The position numbers and the translations under genes were made by a program. A DNA stretch of 64,000 bases from G965227875 sp965227875. Its GTDB lineage: Bacteria > Pseudomonadota > Alphaproteobacteria > Rhizobiales > JAJFHC01. This document shows positions 47,753-55,907 of this stretch, piece after piece. The DNA is taken from positions 2,542,001 to 2,606,000 of the forward strand of contig OZ245783.1 of NCBI GenBank assembly GCA_965227875.1, in the 5' to 3' direction. The notes beneath the pieces are model-generated. The model was not told where the DNA came from, ran no database searches, and saw nothing but the letters and a program-made list of their open reading frames with translations. Within the stretch, counting starts at the first letter, position 1; every line of letters starts with the position of its first letter.

Positions 47753-48701
47753 GGACCTGCTCACGGCCTACCGGACCATGCGGACGATTCGCATGTTCGA
47801 AGACCGGGTGAACCAGGAAATGGGGACCGGGGATGTTCCCGGCGCCGTCCATCTCTATGCCGGCCAGGAGGCATCCGCCGTGGGCGTCTGCATGCATCTG
47901 AACGACGCGGACCGCATCGCGTCCACCCATCGCGGCCATGGCCACTGCATCGCCAAGGGCTGCGACGTGGACGGCATGATGGCCGAGATATTCGGCCGGG
48001 CGAACGGCATCTGCCACGGAAAGGGCGGCTCGATGCACATCGCCGATCTCGACAAGGGCATGATGGGCGCCAACGGCATCGTCGGGGGCGGCCCGCCGCT
48101 CATCTGCGGTGCGGCGATGACGGCCAAGTATCGCAAGACGGGTGGGGTGGCCGTCGCCTTTGCCGGTGACGGCGCCTTCAACCAGGGCACGACACAGGAG
48201 TCCCTCAATCTCGCATCGATCTGGAAGCTGCCGGTCATCTTCGCCATCGAGGACAACGGTTTCGCCGAGGCGACGAGTTCGGAATACGCATCCGCGGGAG
48301 ACGTCGTGAGGCGCGCGGCGGCCTATGACATCCCCGCCGAACGCGTCGACGGTCTCGATTTCTTCGCCGTCCACGAGGCGACCGAAAAGGCCGTCGCGCG
48401 CGGCCGCGCTGGCGAGGGGCCGAGTGTGTTGCACATCATGACGCCGCGTTATTACGGCCACTTCTCCGGCGACGCCGACACCTACCGCACGCCCGAGGAA
48501 AAGGAGGCCATGCGCCGCGACCAGGATTGCCTGAAACGGTTCCGGGAGCGTGTCACCGAGGCCGCCCTGCTCGAAGCCGGCCAGCTCGACCAGGTCGACG
48601 AGGAGGTCGCCGCGGCCATCGACGCCGCGGTCGACTTCGCCCGGGCCGGGCCGATGCCCGACCGCAGTGCCGTCGCAACCGATGTCTATGTTGAATATTA
48701 G
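47736..48701 (+). CDS. acoA: Thiamine-diphosphate dehydrogenase E1 alpha (AcoA/PdhA-like)
   Basis: A 321-aa subunit. The ThDP motif begins GDGAFNQGTTQESLNLA and ends IEDNGFAEAT. HGKGGSMHIADLDKG and HLYAGQEASAVGVC are typical of AcoA/PdhA. I chose the ATG at 47736 with GGAG 6 bp upstream, overlapping the Rieske stop by 17 bp; an ATG at 47724 adds four residues. With AcoB and AcoC it forms a 2-oxoacid or acetoin dehydrogenase. Confidence 0.86.
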   Translation: MQLSREDLLTAYRTMRTIRMFEDRVNQEMGTGDVPGAVHLYAGQEASAVGVCMHLNDADRIASTHRGHGHCIAKGCDVDGMMAEIFGRANGICHGKGGSMHIADLDKGMMGANGIVGGGPPLICGAAMTAKYRKTGGVAVAFAGDGAFNQGTTQESLNLASIWKLPVIFAIEDNGFAEATSSEYASAGDVVRRAAAYDIPAERVDGLDFFAVHEATEKAVARGRAGEGPSVLHIMTPRYYGHFSGDADTYRTPEEKEAMRRDQDCLKRFRERVTEAALLEAGQLDQVDEEVAAAIDAAVDFARAGPMPDRSAVATDVYVEY

Positions 48702-48713
48702 GGGCTGAACCCG

Positions 48714-49724
48714 ATGCCAAGAAAATCATACCGTCAGGCCCTGAACGAGGCGCTCCGGGCAGAAATGGCGCGCGACGACAGTGTCATCGTGCTGGGCGAA
48801 GACGTCTGCGGCGGGACCGGTGCGTCCGGCGAAAAGGATGCCTGGGGTGGCGCGTTCGGCGTCACCAAGGGCCTCCTCGCCGAGTTCGGCTCCGACCGGA
48901 TCATGGATACGCCAATCACCGAAAGCGCCTTCGTCGGCGCGGCCGCCGGTGCGGCCATGACCGGGCTGCGCCCGGTCGCGGAAATCATGTTCGTCGACTT
49001 CCTCGGCGTGTGTTTCGACCAGATCTTCAACCAGGCGGCGAAGGTCCGCTACATGTTCGGCGGCAAGGCGGTCACGCCGCTGGTCATCCGGGCGAGCTTC
49101 GGTGCCGGGGCACGCTCCGCCAGCCAGCACAGCCAGGCGCTCTATCCGCTCTTCGCCCACATCCCCGGGCTGAAGGTCGTGATCCCGTCCAATCCCTACG
49201 ACGCCAAGGGTCTGCTCATCGAGGCCATCCGCGATGACGACCCGGTGATCTTCCTCGAAAACAAGATGCTCTACGACATGGAAGGCGAGGTGCCCGACGG
49301 CGCCTACACCGTGCCTTTCGGAGAGGCGGGCATCCTGCGCGAGGGCGACGACGCCACCATCGTCGCGATCGGGCGTATGACGGGGGTCGCGGAGGCGGCC
49401 GCCGACAAGCTGGCCGCGGACGGCATCAACTGCACCATCATCGATCCCCGCACGGTCTCGCCCCTGGACGAGGAAACCATCATCGACTTCGTCGAGGAAA
49501 CCGGGCGGCTCGTCATCGTCGACGAGGCCTACCCGCGCTGCGGCACCGCGGCCGACATCTCCTCGATTGTCGCCGAGAAGGCGTTCGACTCGCTCGAGGC
49601 TCCGATCATCAAGGTCACGCCGCCCCACGCGCCGGTTCCCTATGCGCCGCAGCTGGAGGAGGCGTACCTGCCGGATGCCGGCAAGGTCGAGGCCGCGGTG
49701 CGCAAGGTCATGGGGGCGTCGTGA
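48714..49724 (+). CDS. acoB: Thiamine-diphosphate dehydrogenase E1 beta (AcoB/PdhB-like)
   Basis: A 336-aa E1 beta subunit completing the active site with AcoA. VIVLGEDVCGGTGASGEKDA, DTPITESAFVGAAAGAAMTG and the transketolase C-terminal domain (about 200-330) are visible. 12 bp after acoA and in contact with acoC. Whether the substrate is acetoin or a 2-oxoacid cannot be read from sequence. Confidence 0.87.
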   Translation: MPRKSYRQALNEALRAEMARDDSVIVLGEDVCGGTGASGEKDAWGGAFGVTKGLLAEFGSDRIMDTPITESAFVGAAAGAAMTGLRPVAEIMFVDFLGVCFDQIFNQAAKVRYMFGGKAVTPLVIRASFGAGARSASQHSQALYPLFAHIPGLKVVIPSNPYDAKGLLIEAIRDDDPVIFLENKMLYDMEGEVPDGAYTVPFGEAGILREGDDATIVAIGRMTGVAEAAADKLAADGINCTIIDPRTVSPLDEETIIDFVEETGRLVIVDEAYPRCGTAADISSIVAEKAFDSLEAPIIKVTPPHAPVPYAPQLEEAYLPDAGKVEAAVRKVMGAS

Positions 49725-50860
49725 TGGCAAGAGCGATACATCCCGTCGCCATGCCCAAGTGGGGCATGACCATGACCGAAGGTACGGTCGCGAGCTGGCT
49801 CGCCGAGGAAGGCGAGGAAATCCGCGAAGGCCATGACTTTCTCGAGATCGAGACGACCAAGATCACCAACGTGGTCGAGGCCCAGGTCACCGGGAAACTG
49901 CGCCGGCGGCTGATCGCGGAAGGCAGTACCGTGCCGGTGGGCTCGCTGCTGGCGGTCATCGCCGGCGACGAGGTGAGCGATTCCGAACTGGACGAGTTCA
50001 TCGCGTCCTATGCGCCCGTTGACGCTGGAGGCGACGACGCGGAAGGCTCCGGCCCGGTGTCGCGCACCGTCGATGCCGCAGGCCGTCCCGTCAACGTGGC
50101 CACCCTCGGGGATGCCGGCGACGACATGATCCTGTTGCACGGGTTCGGGGGCGATCTCAACAGCTGGATATTCAACCAGCCGGACCTCGCCGCCTCCTTC
50201 CGCACCCATGCGGTCGACCTGCCGGGCCACGGCCAGTCGACACTCGATGTGGACGGCGGATCGGTGCCTGATCTCGCCGGAGCCATTCTCGCGGTCATGG
50301 ATGCCGAAGACATCCCGCGGGCGCATCTGGTCGGCCACTCCCTGGGCGGCGCCATCGCGCTCTACATGGCCATCAAGCACCCCGACAGGGTTCTCTCCGC
50401 CACGCTCGTGTGTCCCGGCGGGCTTGGAACGGAAATCAACCTCGATTTCATCGACGGGTTCATTGCCGCGGAACGGCGCAAGGAGATGAAGTCCGTTCTC
50501 GGTCACCTGTTCGCCGACCCGGGCGTCGTCACCCGCAAGATGATCGAGGAGAGCCTGAAATACAAACGCCTCGACGGCGTTCCCGCGGCACTCGAGACCA
50601 TACGCCGCGCGAACTTCACCGACACCGGTCAGGCGGGCGGCATGCGCAGCGGCCTCCAGTCGGCAAAAGTGCCGGTCCAGGTTATCTGGGGTGAAGACGA
50701 CCGGATCATACCGGCCACGCACATGGAGGACCTTGCCGGGGCAAGGGTAACCTTCCTGGTCGACGGCGCCGGCCACATGCCGCACATGGAACAGCCGGAC
50801 ACCGTCAACCGGCTGATTGCCGATTTCGCCGGCGGCGCGGGAGTGGCATCGGATGGGTAA
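49724..50860 (+). CDS. acoC: AcoC-like E2: lipoyl domain fused to alpha/beta hydrolase fold
   Basis: A 378-aa protein with an N-terminal lipoyl domain (about 1-80, lipoylated Lys46 in EIETTKITNVVE), a short acidic linker, and an alpha/beta hydrolase domain (about 115-375) with the nucleophile elbow VGHSLGGA. HGFGGDLNSW, GEDDRIIP and GAGHMPHME supply oxyanion, Asp and His regions. This is the known architecture of acetoin-dehydrogenase E2. The stop of acoB overlaps the GTG-ATG start. No dihydrolipoamide dehydrogenase gene is nearby. Confidence 0.88.
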   Translation: MARAIHPVAMPKWGMTMTEGTVASWLAEEGEEIREGHDFLEIETTKITNVVEAQVTGKLRRRLIAEGSTVPVGSLLAVIAGDEVSDSELDEFIASYAPVDAGGDDAEGSGPVSRTVDAAGRPVNVATLGDAGDDMILLHGFGGDLNSWIFNQPDLAASFRTHAVDLPGHGQSTLDVDGGSVPDLAGAILAVMDAEDIPRAHLVGHSLGGAIALYMAIKHPDRVLSATLVCPGGLGTEINLDFIDGFIAAERRKEMKSVLGHLFADPGVVTRKMIEESLKYKRLDGVPAALETIRRANFTDTGQAGGMRSGLQSAKVPVQVIWGEDDRIIPATHMEDLAGARVTFLVDGAGHMPHMEQPDTVNRLIADFAGGAGVASDG

Positions 50861-51383
50861 GGGAATTCCGGGGCTCGCCGGGCCGGAGCATATCGGCATC
50901 ACCGTGCCGGACCTCGACGCCGCGATGAACTTCTTCATCAACGTGATCGGGTGCGAACTCGTGTTCGACGGCGGGGCGTCGGGGCGTGACCCGGACCTCA
51001 TGCGCGACAGCCTGAGCGTGCATCCCGATTCCCAGCTCCGGTACTGTTTCCTGCGCTGCGGACATGGCGCGAATTTCGAGGTGTTCGAGTATTCAGCGCC
51101 GGACCAGAACCCGTCACCGCCGAAGAACAGCGACGTCGGCGGCCATCACGTGGCGTTCTACGTCGACGATATCGAGGCCGCGGTGGCGCACCTCCGTAAC
51201 AACGGCGTTCGCGTGCAGGGAGAGATCAACCGTATCCCCGACGGCCCGGCGGGCGGATCGGCCTGGGTCTATTTCCTCGCGCCCTGGGGGCTGCAGCTCG
51301 AACTCGTGAGCTATCCCTCGGGCAAGGCCTACGAAGCGGGCGCCTCGGTGCGCCTCTGGCATCCGGGCCACCCGGAGCGCTGA
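50853..51383 (+). CDS. VOC (glyoxalase/bleomycin resistance) superfamily protein
   Basis: A 176-aa metal-dependent fold with two beta-alpha-beta3 halves. GPEHIGITVPDLDAAMNFF carries the first His, VGGHHVAFYVDDIEAAV the second, and LAPWGLQLELVSY the metal-binding Glu. Substrate unknown; such proteins act as lyases, isomerases or dioxygenases on small metabolites. Its ATG overlaps the acoC stop, so it belongs to the pathway. Confidence 0.85.
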   Translation: MGKGIPGLAGPEHIGITVPDLDAAMNFFINVIGCELVFDGGASGRDPDLMRDSLSVHPDSQLRYCFLRCGHGANFEVFEYSAPDQNPSPPKNSDVGGHHVAFYVDDIEAAVAHLRNNGVRVQGEINRIPDGPAGGSAWVYFLAPWGLQLELVSYPSGKAYEAGASVRLWHPGHPER

Positions 51384-51415
51384 ATGAATGAACGAACGGG
51401 TCGGGCATAAGTAGC

Positions 51416-52099
51416 ATGGACTGGTCGGTCATCAGCAATTTCGACTTCGCGGTCATCTGGCGCTACCTGCCGGCACTGCTGACCGGGCTGTGGACCAACA
51501 TCCTGCTCACCGTGCTCGGCTTCATCGCCGGCGGCGTCGTTCTCGGTACGCTGCTCGCCATCGGCAACATGTCGCGCATGGCCCTGGTGCGCTGGCCGTG
51601 TTTCATCTTCGTGGAATTCTGGCGCTCGACGCCGTTGCTGGTGCAGGCGATCTGGATGCATTTCGCCTTCCCGGTCCTGTCCGGGCTCCAGACCACGCCC
51701 TTCCAGAGCGGCCTGCTGGCGCTGGTCTTCAACGTTTCGGCCTATTGCAGCGAGATCATCCGGGCCGGGATCATGGGCGTGCCGAGAGGCCAGTTCGAGG
51801 CGGCGCGGTCGCTCGGGCTGAAGACCCGGATCATGTGGCTGAAGGTCATCCTGCCCCAGGCGGTGAAGATCGTGATCCCGCCTCTCATCGGGACCGTGAT
51901 CTCCATATTCAAGGCCACCGCGATCCTGTCCATCCTGGCCCTGAACGACGTGATGCGTGCCGCCCAGCGCATCAGTTCCTACACCTTCAAGCCGGTGGAG
52001 ATCTACACCACGGCCGCCGTCATCGCGTTCGCTGTCGGGCTCGTCATCACAATCGCAGGCTCGAAGCTCGAAGCCCGCTTCCGGCAGGACGGGAGGTAG
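51416..52099 (+). CDS. Polar amino-acid ABC transporter permease
   Basis: A 227-aa permease of the HisM/GlnP family with about five helices. The opening LPALLTGLWTNILLTVLGFI and the coupling loop GQFEAARSLGLKTRIMWLKV are typical. 33 bp after the VOC gene, 2 bp before the second permease. Confidence 0.9.
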   Translation: MDWSVISNFDFAVIWRYLPALLTGLWTNILLTVLGFIAGGVVLGTLLAIGNMSRMALVRWPCFIFVEFWRSTPLLVQAIWMHFAFPVLSGLQTTPFQSGLLALVFNVSAYCSEIIRAGIMGVPRGQFEAARSLGLKTRIMWLKVILPQAVKIVIPPLIGTVISIFKATAILSILALNDVMRAAQRISSYTFKPVEIYTTAAVIAFAVGLVITIAGSKLEARFRQDGR

Positions 52100-52101
52100 G
52101 C

Positions 52102-52758
52102 ATGGAGTTCCACTACAAGGTCGTCCTGCAGAATTATCCCCTGCTGATCGAGGGCTTCTGGATAACCGTCCAGATCACGCTGATCGCGCTGGCGGTCGGC
52201 ATTTCCCTCGGCGCGGCCATCTGCGCCATGCGCCTGTCGGGCAGACGCCGGCTCGACCGGATCGCGGCGGCCTACATCCTTTTCTTCCGGGCCACCCCGG
52301 AAATGGTGCTGATTTTCTGGGGCTATTTCTGCCTGCCGCTGATCTTCCAGTCGCGCGTATCCGGCCTGTGGACCGGCAGCATCGTCCTCGGGCTGGTGAC
52401 TGCGGCCTACCTCGCCGAGATCTTCCGGGCGGGCATCGGTGCGGTGCCCCGGGGACAGGTGGAGGCGGCCACGGCGCTCGGCCTCAAGTTCCGTCCGAGA
52501 TGGCGTTTCGTCATCCTGCCGCCCGCGATGCGCCTGATGGTGCCGCCGCTGGTCAACTACTTCACCGAACTGCTCAAGAACACGACCCTGCTGTCGGGCA
52601 TCGGCGTCGCCGAACTGGCCATGCAGGCCTACATCCTCGGCGGTGAGACCTACCGCTACGTCGAGTTTCTCAGCGCGATCGCGCTGATCTATTTCGCCAT
52701 CATCTTTCCTTTGAGCGTGCTGTCGCGGCGGCTCGAACACCGCGAGGTGCACAGATGA
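52102..52758 (+). CDS. Polar amino-acid ABC transporter permease, second subunit
   Basis: A 218-aa permease paralogous to the preceding one. PLLIEGFWITVQITLIALAV is the first helix; GQVEAATALGLKFRPRWRFV the coupling loop. GGGAGG-like ribosome site upstream of the ATG at 52102. The stop overlaps a 44-codon frame as ATGA. Confidence 0.9.
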   Translation: MEFHYKVVLQNYPLLIEGFWITVQITLIALAVGISLGAAICAMRLSGRRRLDRIAAAYILFFRATPEMVLIFWGYFCLPLIFQSRVSGLWTGSIVLGLVTAAYLAEIFRAGIGAVPRGQVEAATALGLKFRPRWRFVILPPAMRLMVPPLVNYFTELLKNTTLLSGIGVAELAMQAYILGGETYRYVEFLSAIALIYFAIIFPLSVLSRRLEHREVHR

Positions 52759-52889
52759 ACCGGCGAAACCGTTCCTGCGCCGCCGGACGGCGGACGGGCA
52801 GGAAGAACCATGTCAGCCGGGCCCCCGCGGTCGAGAGGCCGCACCGGAAGGCATTCGACAACCTCAGGAGAGAAGGGGAGACACTATGA
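52755..52889 (+). CDS. Possible 44-aa Arg-rich linking ORF
   Basis: The frame starts in an ATGA overlap with the second permease and stops in an ATGA overlap with the binding-protein gene, exactly filling the gap. AGGTG lies 6 bp before the ATG. The product (MNRRNRSCAAGRRTGRKN...) is strongly basic and has no recognisable domain. It could be a real small protein or a frame that keeps ribosomes moving to the next gene. Chance cannot be excluded in GC-rich DNA. Confidence 0.35.
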   Translation: MNRRNRSCAAGRRTGRKNHVSRAPAVERPHRKAFDNLRREGETL

Positions 52890-53698
52890 GCATCTCCAGA
52901 CTGTTCAAGACGGCAATCGCAACTTTTGCGGCCGTGTGCGCCATGGCCGGCGTGGCATCGGCCGACCTGATCAAGGAAATCCAGGACAGGGGCGTATTCA
53001 AGGTCGGCATGGCGGAGAGCCCGCCCTGGCAGGCGCCACATCCCTCGTCCGGCGAGTACGAAGGCTTCAACGTCGATCTCGCGCAGCGTGCGGCAGATCT
53101 GATGGGCGTGAAGCTGGAAGTCGTGCCGGCGACATGGTCGACGCTGATTCCCGGTCTCACCGCGAAGCAGTACGATGTCGTCTTCGCCAACCTGTTCGCC
53201 ACGCCGAAGCGCGCGCTGGTGGTCAACTTCACCGAGCCCTACTCGACCTACGGCTTTCATATCGTCGTGAACGCCAACTCGAGCGTCAAGACGATGGACG
53301 ATCTCAATTCTTCGGACGTCACCTTCGTCGGCATGTCCGGTTCCGTCGAGGAAACCTATCCCAAGGAAGTCTACCCGGAAGCCAAGGTGAAGAGCATCGC
53401 GACCAATGACATCGCCGCCTGGATCGGCGAGGTGGCTTCCGGTCAGGCCGATGCCGCGTTCCTGGATCCCGGAACCATGCGGATCCTGACGACGCGGAAC
53501 CCTGCGCTGGGTGAAAGGCTTCGCGTACTGAACACCGAGGACAGCCTCGTCAAGCCGGTCGGCCTCGCCTACGCCGTGCGCCCGGACGACATGCACATGC
53601 TGCAGTTCCTGAACACCTTCATCAAGGACTTCGTCCGCAATGGGGAACACATCACCCTGCGCGACAAGTGGTTCGAGATTCTCGGCAAACGCGACTGA
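52886..53698 (+). CDS. Amino-acid ABC transporter substrate-binding protein (family 3)
   Basis: A 270-aa periplasmic protein with signal peptide MSISRLFKTAIATFAAVCAM, cleaved near GVASAD. GVFKVGMAESPPWQ and YEGFNVDLAQRAADLMGVKL are family 3 hallmarks. The Arg and Asp that bind the amino-acid alpha groups appear in PKRALVVNFTEPY and the QADAAFLDPG region. It serves the two permeases just upstream; no ATPase gene follows. Confidence 0.9.
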   Translation: MSISRLFKTAIATFAAVCAMAGVASADLIKEIQDRGVFKVGMAESPPWQAPHPSSGEYEGFNVDLAQRAADLMGVKLEVVPATWSTLIPGLTAKQYDVVFANLFATPKRALVVNFTEPYSTYGFHIVVNANSSVKTMDDLNSSDVTFVGMSGSVEETYPKEVYPEAKVKSIATNDIAAWIGEVASGQADAAFLDPGTMRILTTRNPALGERLRVLNTEDSLVKPVGLAYAVRPDDMHMLQFLNTFIKDFVRNGEHITLRDKWFEILGKRD

Positions 53699-53790
53699 GC
53701 GGGACACGCGTTCCAACCCTTCGATCCCGGCCGGCCCTGTGCCGGCCGGGACCGGAGACCCACATCCTCTCGCTCCAACATGGTCGAACA

Positions 53791-55017
53791 ATGCAGCTGA
53801 AGAAGTTCCCGGCCCGGCATGTCCATAACGCACGAGCCGATTCCCGAAACGGATATGGCGAGGAAGAGCGGGCGGTCCTGAACCTGGATGCCTACCAGGT
53901 GGCTCACGACGAGATCCGCACTTGGCCCGGTTACGCCCCGACGCCACTGGTCCCGCTGCCCGGACTGGCCGGCGCACTCGATCTGGGATCGCTCTACCAG
54001 AAGGACGAGGGCCAGCGCTTCGACCTCATGAGTTTCAAGGCGCTCGGAGGCGCCTACGCCGTGGTTCGCCTGCTGCAGCAGATCCTGCGCGAAGAACACG
54101 GCCTGGACGACGTTTCATCCGCGGACCTGCTCCGCGGCGATCATCGCGACCTGACCGCGCATGTAGTGGTCGCCGCGGCCACCGACGGCAATCATGGCCG
54201 CTCCGTTGCCTGGGGCGCGCAGATATTCGGCTGCACGGCGAAGATCTACCTGCACAGTCATGTCGGCAGGACCCGCGAGCGCGAAATAGCGAAATACGGC
54301 GCGGACATCGTCCGGGTCGAAGGCTCGTACGACGAATCCGTGCGCCGGTGCGCGGCGGATGCCGCAGCCAACGGCTGGCACCTCGTGGCCGATACGACGG
54401 CCGGCGGCGGCCGGGAAGACCTGCCGCGGCTCGTCATGCAGGGCTACACGGTCATGGTCCAGGAACTGCTGGACGCGATGCCGGGCGGCCGTCCCCCGAC
54501 GCATGTCTTTGTGCCGGGCGGCGTGGGGGGTGTCGCCGCCGCCGTGGCCGCGCATGTGGGCGAGACGTTCCGGACATCGCGGCCGCGCGTGGTCGTGGTC
54601 GAACCGGATCAGGCCGACTGCATCCTGAAAAGCGTGGCCGCCGACCGGCTGACGGCAATCGAAGGCGAACTGGATACGTTCATGGCCTGCCTGTCCGCGG
54701 GAGAGGTGTCGCCTCTTGCCTGGCCGGTCATCCGTCACCAGGTCGACGACGTCCTGTCGATCCCGGACGAGGCCGCGGTGGAGACCATGCGCGTTCTCGC
54801 GCGCGGCGTGGCCGGTGACCCGGCCGTCGTCGCGGGGGAATCGGGTGTGGCTGCGATGGCCGGTATCGTTGCCGCATCACTCGACGCCGGCCTGCGTAAT
54901 GCGCTCGGCCTCGACGCGTCATCGTCGGTGGTCGCCATCGGAACCGAAGGCGCCACCGACGCTGACACCTACGAGCGGGTGGTGGGCAGGGCGGCGGAAC
55001 TGGTCGGGGCGCCCTGA
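53791..55017 (+). CDS. dpaL: Diaminopropionate ammonia-lyase
   Basis: A 408-aa fold-type II PLP enzyme that converts 2,3-diaminopropionate to pyruvate and two ammonia. The PLP lysine lies in FDLMSFKALGGAYAV; the phosphate loop is in VFVPGGVGGVAAAVA and the substrate region in TDGNHGRSVAWGA. GYAPTPLVPLPGLA near the start is typical of YgeX/DpaL. I chose the ATG at 53791. The 92-bp gap after the binding protein lacks a clear terminator. Ends 4 bp from the convergent SDR. Confidence 0.87.
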   Translation: MQLKKFPARHVHNARADSRNGYGEEERAVLNLDAYQVAHDEIRTWPGYAPTPLVPLPGLAGALDLGSLYQKDEGQRFDLMSFKALGGAYAVVRLLQQILREEHGLDDVSSADLLRGDHRDLTAHVVVAAATDGNHGRSVAWGAQIFGCTAKIYLHSHVGRTREREIAKYGADIVRVEGSYDESVRRCAADAAANGWHLVADTTAGGGREDLPRLVMQGYTVMVQELLDAMPGGRPPTHVFVPGGVGGVAAAVAAHVGETFRTSRPRVVVVEPDQADCILKSVAADRLTAIEGELDTFMACLSAGEVSPLAWPVIRHQVDDVLSIPDEAAVETMRVLARGVAGDPAVVAGESGVAAMAGIVAASLDAGLRNALGLDASSSVVAIGTEGATDADTYERVVGRAAELVGAP

Positions 55018-55021
55018 AATG

Positions 55022-55804
55022 TCAGCCGATCTGCCAGCCGCCGTCCACGGTGATCGACTGCCCCGTCACGTAGCGCGCCAGGTCGCTGGCGAGATAGACA
55101 TAGGTGCCGGCCAGTTCGTCCAGCGGTCCGAGATGACCGACCGGGATCCGGCTTTCCAGAGTCTGCCTCACATCGGATTCCGTCTTGCCCGTCAGTTCCG
55201 CGCGGTCGCGGAAAAGCTGGCGGATCATGTCGGTGTCCATCTGGCCGGGACATACGCAGTTGACCAGGATGTCGTGGCCCGCAAGCTCCGCGGCCATGCA
55301 CTGCATCAGGCCGACGACGCCGAACTTCGACGCCGAGTAGGCCCCGTTCTCGCGTCCGCCTCTCAGCCCGAAGAGCGAGGAGGTCAGGATGATGCGCCCG
55401 CCGCTGCCCTGGTCCATGAGCCTTTTTCCGAACACCTTGGCCGTGATGAAAGCGCCGGTCAGGTTCACGTCCACGACCTTCCGGAAGGCCGCGGTGTCGG
55501 TGTCCACCGCATGACGGAGCACCAGGATGCCGGCGTTGGGAACGACGATGTCGACCTTGCCGAACGCATCGACCACCCGGGCGAGGGCCGCCTCGGTCTG
55601 GCTTTCGTCGGTCACGTCGAGGGCAAGGCCGAGCGTATCGCCGCCGATCTCGCCGGCCGCCGCCTGCACCTTGTCTGCGTCGATATCGGCAAGGGCGATA
55701 CGGGCGCCCTGTTCGGCATAGGCCCGTGCAACCGCAAGCCCGATGCCCTGGGCGCCGCCGGTGATGAAGGCGACCTTGCCGTCGAGAAGTTTCTCTTTTC
55801 CCAT
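55022..55804 (-). CDS. Short-chain dehydrogenase/reductase
   Basis: A 260-aa NAD(P)-dependent oxidoreductase. Cofactor motif TGGAQGIG, Asp at the end of beta-2 (ALADIDAD, favouring NAD), NAGI motif and the catalytic Ser-Tyr-Lys (SSLFG, YSASK). Transcribed opposite to the operon and divergent from the M20-like gene. Substrate unknown. Confidence 0.88.
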   Translation of the reverse strand: MGKEKLLDGKVAFITGGAQGIGLAVARAYAEQGARIALADIDADKVQAAAGEIGGDTLGLALDVTDESQTEAALARVVDAFGKVDIVVPNAGILVLRHAVDTDTAAFRKVVDVNLTGAFITAKVFGKRLMDQGSGGRIILTSSLFGLRGGRENGAYSASKFGVVGLMQCMAAELAGHDILVNCVCPGQMDTDMIRQLFRDRAELTGKTESDVRQTLESRIPVGHLGPLDELAGTYVYLASDLARYVTGQSITVDGGWQIG

Positions 55805-55907
55805 CTTCCGTCTCCTTGGGTTTTTCCGCGATCACTATTCGATCCCGGCGGTACGATGTCAAGACAAAAAACTCATATATTTCAATAACTTAGATGATTC
55901 TGAGAGC

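Noticed and set aside
55805..55907. AT-rich gap before the M20-like gene as a mobile-element scar
   Set aside because: No repeats or target-site duplication; a divergent promoter explains the AT richness.
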